Below are positions 4,948 through 8,861 of a stretch of 8,861 nucleotides of DNA, piece after piece. Location: contig CAURNT010000036.1 in NCBI GenBank assembly GCA_963526495.1, positions 1 to 8,861 on the forward strand, read 5' to 3'. Below the pieces are notes generated by a model. It saw nothing but the letters and a program-made list of their open reading frames with translations, made no database searches and was not told the DNA's origin. This DNA is from CAURNT01 sp963526495. Its GTDB lineage: Bacteria; Fusobacteriota; Fusobacteriia; Fusobacteriales; Leptotrichiaceae. A program made the translations under genes and the position numbers. Within the stretch, counting starts at the first letter, position 1. Each line of letters opens with the position of its first letter.

Positions 4948-6738
4948 ATGAAAAAATTATTATTATTAACTATTATTGTAAATTTTGGCTTTATTTCAAA
5001 CGCTGAAACAATTTCTGAAATTCAGGGAACATCTATAACTTCTAAAATGGAAAATAAGGAAGTAAAAGATGTTATAGGAATCGTAACTTCAGTTAAAGAT
5101 GGTAAAGGGTTCTTTATTCAATCTATAAAATCTGATAAAAATTCTAAAACTTCAGAAGGTATATATATTGAAAATAAGATAAAAGCAGATGTAAAAATTG
5201 GTGAATTAGTTAAAATTGATGGTGTAGTCAAAGAAACATATATGAGTAGAATTGATAAAAGTCAACTAACTAATACTGCTATAGCTGCAAGTAAAATTGA
5301 ATTACTAGATTTAAATAACACTTACAGTATAAAACCTATTGTTATTTCAGGTAAAGATACTCCTAGAACTGTTCATAACGGTGATTTCAATACTTTAAAT
5401 ACTAAAACAAATGCAATGGATTATTATGAATCTTTAGAAGGTATGGTAGTTCGCATACCAAAACCACTAATAACAGGTTTTAAAGAAAAATATGGTGATA
5501 TTTGGGTAGTTCCTAACTTAGGAAAATATGCAGAAACTAGAAGTAAAAATGGTGGTGTGGTTTATAACAACTATAAATATGAACAAACACAAAGAATAAC
5601 TATCACTACAACTCCTTGGAAATTAACTAAAAATTCTAAATTTATAGATGGAATTACTCCTAATCCTGGCGATACTTTTAAAGGGGATATAGTTGGTGTC
5701 TTATATTATGACAATGCTGAATATAGAATTTTACCTATAAATGATTTTCCAGGAATACAAGATAGTAAAACTGCTCCTGAAAAAAACAAATTTAAATATG
5801 ACAGTAAAAAATTAAATGTAGTTTCATATAATATAGAAAACTTTTCTCATGTAGATGCTCCAGATAGAGTAATTGAACTTGCAAAACAAGTTAAAGAAGA
5901 ATTACAAACTCCTGATATACTAGGATTAATAGAGGTAGGAGATGATGATGGTCATAAAGCTACTACTTTAGTTGAAGCTACTGAAAATGTTAATGCTATT
6001 GTAAATGAAATAAAAAAACAAACAGGTTTAGAATACGGTATAATGACTGTTGCTCCAGAACACGGTAAAGATGGTGGATGGGTTGATATGCATATACGTA
6101 ATGTAATACTTTATAGAAAAGATAGATTAAATCCTGTTAAATTTAATCAAGGTGATTCAAAAATAGATACACAAATAATGAAAGAAAATGGAAAAACATA
6201 TATGAGTTATAATCCAGGTAGAATAGGTAATAATGATCCTATATGGAAAGATGTAAGAAAACCTGTAATAGCTCAATTTGAATTTCAAGGAAAAAATATA
6301 TTTGTTATAGCAAATCATTTAAAATCTAAGAGAGCTGATCATAAAATATATGGAAGCAATCAACCAGTAGTCCGTGCATCTGAAGAAATAAGAAATCCTG
6401 AAGCTGTAAGAATAAATGAATTTGCTAAAGAAATATTAAAAAATGATCCAAACGCAACTATAATATCACTTGGAGATATGAATGACTTTGAATTTTCAAA
6501 TACTATAAAATTAATGTCTAAAGATATATTAATAGATACTATTTCAGAACTTCCTAAAAGCGAAAGATCTACTTATATATATCAAGGAAATGCTCAAACT
6601 TTAGATAATATCTTAATAAATAAAAAATATAAAGGAAAAGTAAATGTAGATGTTATAAGAAGAAATTCAGAATTTACATTATCACAAGGATCATTTAGTG
6701 ATCACGATCCAATGTTTATTCAATTTACAATCAAATAA
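4948..6738 (+). CDS. Secreted endonuclease/exonuclease/phosphatase-family nuclease with N-terminal OB-fold region
   Basis: A 596-residue exported protein. Residues 1-19 (ending GFISNA) are a signal peptide with no lipobox, so it is likely periplasmic or secreted. Residues about 40-125 (DVIGIVTSVKDGKGFFIQS onward) resemble the OB-fold module found in YhcR- and ExeM-type extracellular nucleases, and residues about 160-265 look like a further beta-rich module of that kind. The catalytic EEP domain spans about 288-596: SYNIENF (Asn295), LIEVGDD with metal-binding Glu329, NHLKSKR (His457), GDMNDF (Asp510, Asn512), LDNILI (Asp553, Asn554) and SDHDP (catalytic His586). All expected residues are present, so it should be an active metal-dependent DNase or RNase. 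No surface anchor or sorting motif is seen. The gene stands alone between a divergent promoter and its own terminator. Substrate preference cannot be read from the sequence; scavenging or degrading external DNA is the likely role. Confidence 0.88.
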   Translation: MKKLLLLTIIVNFGFISNAETISEIQGTSITSKMENKEVKDVIGIVTSVKDGKGFFIQSIKSDKNSKTSEGIYIENKIKADVKIGELVKIDGVVKETYMSRIDKSQLTNTAIAASKIELLDLNNTYSIKPIVISGKDTPRTVHNGDFNTLNTKTNAMDYYESLEGMVVRIPKPLITGFKEKYGDIWVVPNLGKYAETRSKNGGVVYNNYKYEQTQRITITTTPWKLTKNSKFIDGITPNPGDTFKGDIVGVLYYDNAEYRILPINDFPGIQDSKTAPEKNKFKYDSKKLNVVSYNIENFSHVDAPDRVIELAKQVKEELQTPDILGLIEVGDDDGHKATTLVEATENVNAIVNEIKKQTGLEYGIMTVAPEHGKDGGWVDMHIRNVILYRKDRLNPVKFNQGDSKIDTQIMKENGKTYMSYNPGRIGNNDPIWKDVRKPVIAQFEFQGKNIFVIANHLKSKRADHKIYGSNQPVVRASEEIRNPEAVRINEFAKEILKNDPNATIISLGDMNDFEFSNTIKLMSKDILIDTISELPKSERSTYIYQGNAQTLDNILINKKYKGKVNVDVIRRNSEFTLSQGSFSDHDPMFIQFTIK

Positions 6739-6743
6739 AATAT

Positions 6744-6766
6744 GGGTTCTATTAAGAACCCTTTTT
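6744..6766 (+). terminator. Rho-independent terminator of the nuclease gene
   Basis: GGGTTCT (6744-6750) and AGAACCC (6755-6761) form a perfect seven-pair stem with an ATTA loop, followed directly by TTTTT. It begins a few bases after the stop codon of the plus-strand gene. Confidence 0.9.
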
Positions 6767-6776
6767 ATATATAGCA

Positions 6777-6802
6777 GAAAAGGGAATCTATATTCCCTTT
6801 TC
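6777..6802 (-). terminator. Terminator closing the tuf-rpsJ-rplC-rplD-rplW unit
   Basis: GAAAAGGGAAT (6777-6787) and ATTCCCTTTTC (6792-6802) form a perfect 11-pair stem around four bases. It lies about 20 bases downstream of the rplW stop codon. On the minus strand the U-run is the 3' arm of the stem rather than a separate tail, so termination efficiency is less certain; the hairpin could also act as a backup terminator for the plus strand. Confidence 0.72.
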
Positions 6803-6823
6803 CTTCGTTCTAACATATTATTT

Positions 6824-7108
6824 TTATATTTCGTAAGCTTTTATAGTTTCACCATCTACTAATTTAACAATTGCTTTTTTATAAGCCGGTGTTTTGTAAA
6901 CAGTCATTCTAGATCTAGCTGTTGTAGGTTTCATATTTAATGTATTAACTGATTTAACTTTTACATCAAATAATTTTTCTACTGCTTCTTTTATTTGTAA
7001 TTTATTTGCTTTTCTATCAACTATAAATACATATTCATTAGAATCTAATAAAATTCTTGATTTTTCTGTATTTAATACTGGTTTTTTGATTATGTCAAAT
7101 ATTGTCAT
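6824..7108 (-). CDS. rplW: Ribosomal protein uL23
   Basis: A complete 94-residue L23, which binds 23S rRNA at the polypeptide exit and helps dock trigger factor and the signal recognition particle. The N-terminal IIKKPVLNTEKS segment, KLQIKEAVEKLFDVKVKSVNT and the C-terminal KKAIVKLVDGETIKAYEI are family hallmarks, and length is normal for bacteria. The ATG overlaps the rplD stop by one base (TAATG), with AGGAGG inside the rplD tail, so translation is coupled. No rplB or remnant follows; a hairpin and a convergent gene follow instead. Confidence 0.96.
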   Translation of the reverse strand: MTIFDIIKKPVLNTEKSRILLDSNEYVFIVDRKANKLQIKEAVEKLFDVKVKSVNTLNMKPTTARSRMTVYKTPAYKKAIVKLVDGETIKAYEI

Positions 7109-7749
7109 TATCCAAGCACCTCCTCGATAGTGGCAAGAGCTTCTTTAGTTATTACAACTTTATTGTATTTTAATAAAGCATATACTGATAACTCTCTTGG
7201 ATCTAATATTTCAGTTTTTTCAATATTTCTAACTGATAAGTATAAGTTCCAATCTGCTTCTTCTAAATAATCATTAACTACGAATAATTTTTTATCATTT
7301 AAAATATTAACTTTTTCTGTAAATGAAACAAATGTTTTTGTTTTAGGTACTTCTAATGTAAAGTCATCTAAAACTACTACATCTCCATTTTGAATTCTTG
7401 CAGCTAAAGCTGATCTTAAAGCTAGTTTTCTAACTTTTTTATTTACTTTCTTATCATAATTTCTTGGTTTAGGTCCATGAACAACTCCTCCACCTACCAT
7501 GTGAGGTGCTCTAGTTGATCCTTGTCTAGCACGACCTGTTCCTTTTTGTCTGAAAGGTTTTCTTCCTCCTCCAGAAACTTCTCCTCTACTCTTTGTTGAT
7601 GCAGTTCCTGCTCTACTTGCTGCAAGTTCAGCAGTTAAAACTTCATGCATAACATATTTATTAGGTTCTAATCCAAAGATTTCGTTAACTTTAACTTGAC
7701 CTTTTTCTTCACCATTTAAATTATATACTTTTAAATTAAAATCTGACAT
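7108..7749 (-). CDS. rplD: Ribosomal protein uL4
   Basis: A complete 213-residue L4, an early-assembly 50S protein. Its extended loop lines the exit-tunnel constriction. The loop is intact: GGGRKPFRQKGTGRARQGS (about 60-78), including the KGTGRAR stretch in which macrolide-resistance substitutions occur in other bacteria, so no resistance change is visible there. The globular part follows (KKVNKKVRKLALRSALA and VVVLDDF). GAGGAGG sits five bases before the ATG, and rplC ends 20 bases upstream. In Escherichia coli L4 also represses its own S10 operon through a long leader; no such leader exists upstream of rpsJ here. Confidence 0.97.
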   Translation of the reverse strand: MSDFNLKVYNLNGEEKGQVKVNEIFGLEPNKYVMHEVLTAELAASRAGTASTKSRGEVSGGGRKPFRQKGTGRARQGSTRAPHMVGGGVVHGPKPRNYDKKVNKKVRKLALRSALAARIQNGDVVVLDDFTLEVPKTKTFVSFTEKVNILNDKKLFVVNDYLEEADWNLYLSVRNIEKTEILDPRELSVYALLKYNKVVITKEALATIEEVLG

Positions 7750-7769
7750 TTTTGCCTCCTCTCCCTATA

Positions 7770-8396
7770 TTAGTATTTCTTCACTGATTTTTTGATAACT
7801 AAATAACCATTTTTAGGACCTGGTACTGCACCTTTAACTAATAATAAGTTATTTTCTACATCAAACTTAACAACTTTAAGATTTTGAACTGTTACATTTT
7901 CATTTCCTAATCTTCCAGCCATTTTCTTACCTTTTGGTACATTTGAGTTTGATGCAGCTCCTCCTGCATTTGACCCTCCAAGTCTATGGTTTCTTGAAAC
8001 CCCGTGAGTTGCTCTGTTTCCACCGAAGTTATGTCTCTTCATAACACCTGCAGTCCCTTTACCTTTTGAGATTCCTTGAATATCAACAAATTCAATTCCT
8101 TCTAATACATCAACTTTTAATTCTTGTCCTAAAGTAAATCCTTCAACTGAATCTAATCTGAACTCTTTTAAGAATTTTTTAGCTGTGATTCCGGCTTTTT
8201 TGAAAACACCCATTTCTGGTTTATTTACTAATTTTTCTCTTTTTTCATCATAAGCTAATGTTACTGAAGTATATCCTTCTTTATCTTCTGTTTTAGTTTG
8301 AACAACAAAATTTGGTCCAGCTTCAATAACAGTAACTGGTATTAATTTTTCATTTTCAAAAATTTGTGTCATTCCGATTTTTTTACCTAATATCAT
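7770..8396 (-). CDS. rplC: Ribosomal protein uL3
   Basis: A complete 208-residue L3, which seeds 50S assembly and reaches towards the peptidyl-transferase centre. Hallmarks are the N-terminal ILGKKIGMTQIF, GISKGKGTAGVMKRHNF (about 108-124), HGVSRNHR (131-138), KGKKMAG (155-161) and the end VPGPKNGYLVIK. Between HR and KGKKMAG, where most bacterial L3 proteins read a variant of PGSIG-x4-PG/S-RVFKG, this one reads LGGSNAGGAASNSNVP and is one residue longer than the Escherichia coli version. AAGGAGG precedes the ATG by nine bases. A hairpin lies in the 64-base gap to rpsJ. Family assignment is certain. Confidence 0.97.
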   Translation of the reverse strand: MILGKKIGMTQIFENEKLIPVTVIEAGPNFVVQTKTEDKEGYTSVTLAYDEKREKLVNKPEMGVFKKAGITAKKFLKEFRLDSVEGFTLGQELKVDVLEGIEFVDIQGISKGKGTAGVMKRHNFGGNRATHGVSRNHRLGGSNAGGAASNSNVPKGKKMAGRLGNENVTVQNLKVVKFDVENNLLLVKGAVPGPKNGYLVIKKSVKKY

Positions 8397-8421
8397 TTTT
8401 AATATCCTCCTTAATATATTG

Positions 8422-8447
8422 GTTGATATAGTCTCTCATATACCAAC
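8422..8447 (-). promoter_or_regulatory. Hairpin in the rpsJ-rplC intergenic leader
   Basis: On the minus strand GTTGGTATA (8447-8439) pairs with TATATCAAC (8430-8422), giving nine pairs including one G-U around an eight-base loop. It sits about 10 bases before the rplC ribosome binding site. No T-run follows, so it is not a terminator. It may be a processing or translational control site, or have no function. A smaller hairpin (AAAGCA and TGCTTT, 8455-8470) has the rpsJ stop codon in its loop. Confidence 0.4.
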
Positions 8448-8460
8448 TTGTATCAAAGCA

Positions 8461-8769
8461 CTATTGCTTTATTTCAATTGAAACACCAGCAGGTAAGCTA
8501 AGTGAGCTTAATGCCTTTAAAATATCATTATTTGATTCTTTAATTTCAATGAATCTTCTGTGTATTCTCATTTCAAATTGTTCTCTTGAATCTTTATTAA
8601 CATGTACTGATCTTAAAACTGTATACTTTTTAGTTTTAGTAGGTAAAGGCATAGGACCTGCTATTTTAGCCCCAGCCTTTTTAACTACTTCTACTATTTG
8701 TAATGAAGTTTGATCTAGTAATTTGTTATCATAAGATTGAAGATAAATTCTTTTTAATTTAGTTTCCAA
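8461..8769 (-). CDS. rpsJ: Ribosomal protein uS10 (NusE)
   Basis: A complete 102-residue S10, part of the 30S head and, as NusE, a transcription antitermination partner of NusB. Hallmarks are AGPMPLPTKTKKYTVLRS (about 37-54), HVNKDSREQFEMRIH (56-70) and the end LPAGVSIEIKQ. The start is a TTG: GAGGAGG lies seven bases upstream, there is no ATG nearby, and the length and alignment with other S10 proteins fit METKLKRIYLQSYD. The gene begins 41 bases after the tuf stop with no long leader, so it is probably read through from the tuf transcript. The stop is TAG. Confidence 0.95.
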   Translation of the reverse strand: METKLKRIYLQSYDNKLLDQTSLQIVEVVKKAGAKIAGPMPLPTKTKKYTVLRSVHVNKDSREQFEMRIHRRFIEIKESNNDILKALSSLSLPAGVSIEIKQ

Positions 8770-8776
8770 AATAAAT

Positions 8777-8783
8777 CCTCCTC
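8777..8783 (-). promoter_or_regulatory. Ribosome binding site fixing the rpsJ TTG start
   Basis: GAGGAGG on the minus strand, seven bases before TTG at 8769-8767. The strength and spacing of this site, with no alternative start codon nearby, support TTG initiation. Confidence 0.88.
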
Positions 8784-8810
8784 AATTTGTTTATTTACAG
8801 TTAATATTTA

Positions 8811-8861
8811 TTATTCGTTAATATCTGCAACTACTCCTGATGCAACTGTTCTTCCACCTTC
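8811..8861 (-). CDS. tuf: Elongation factor Tu, last 16 residues (5' part outside window)
   Basis: The minus strand entering at the right edge reads EGGRTVASGVVADINE followed by TAA at 8813-8811. This is the highly conserved C-terminus of EF-Tu (EGGRTVGAG/ASGVV), which delivers aminoacyl-tRNA to the ribosome. Its place directly before rpsJ is the classical end of the str operon (rpsL-rpsG-fusA-tuf), so the str and S10 units are joined here. Only the tail is visible. Confidence 0.93.
   Translation of the reverse strand, partial: EGGRTVASGVVADINE

Noticed and set aside
8550..8610. S10 substitutions: Val before HVNKD instead of Pro, and Ile in RIH instead of Thr
   Set aside because: They differ from Escherichia coli S10 but, as far as I recall, similar residues occur in Fusobacterium, so they look like lineage features rather than resistance changes; the HVNKD loop itself is intact.

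Overview
The window is a strongly AT-rich bacterial segment, well under one third G+C by eye, with AGA-dominated arginine codons, strong GGAGG ribosome binding sites and tightly packed genes. The ribosomal proteins, the lipoprotein-rich gene set and the base composition suit a low-G+C, double-membraned member of the Fusobacteriota, possibly a Leptotrichiaceae relative such as Sneathia or Streptobacillus. That assignment is an inference from memory, not a search result. I see no mobile element, CRISPR array, tRNA, rRNA or riboswitch, and no gene-free stretch longer than about 125 bases.

Layout. (1) Bases 1-2959, plus strand: the 3' end of an oligopeptide ABC importer operon, with the OppD ATPase (cut by the window edge), the OppF ATPase and the OppA lipoprotein, closed by a bidirectional terminator. 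(2) Bases 2994-4827, minus strand: three genes read ylmH, then an unrecognised lipoprotein with a tandem internal duplication, then rqcP. Both outer genes encode S4-domain RNA-binding proteins of families linked to ribosome-associated quality control (RQC); rqcP overlaps the lipoprotein gene by four bases. (3) Bases 4948-6738, plus strand: a monocistronic gene for a secreted two-part nuclease, transcribed divergently from ylmH through a short shared promoter region. (4) Bases 6824-8861, minus strand: the end of tuf (EF-Tu), then rpsJ, rplC, rplD and rplW. This is the standard str-to-S10 junction, but it stops after rplW: two back-to-back terminators and the convergent nuclease gene stand where rplB would be expected.

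How the genes work together. The Opp genes form one transporter that imports peptides for a fermentative, peptide-using lifestyle. The ribosomal genes form one translationally coupled series. The RQC pair acts on stalled 50S-peptidyl-tRNA complexes. The secreted nuclease probably digests external nucleic acid.

The points most worth a second look are the S10 operon break after rplW, the co-location of rqcP and ylmH with a lipoprotein gene wedged between them and coupled to rqcP, the near-identical tandem repeat inside that lipoprotein, the OppD C-terminal motif that has lost all four cysteines, and an atypical peptidyl-transferase-centre loop in L3.
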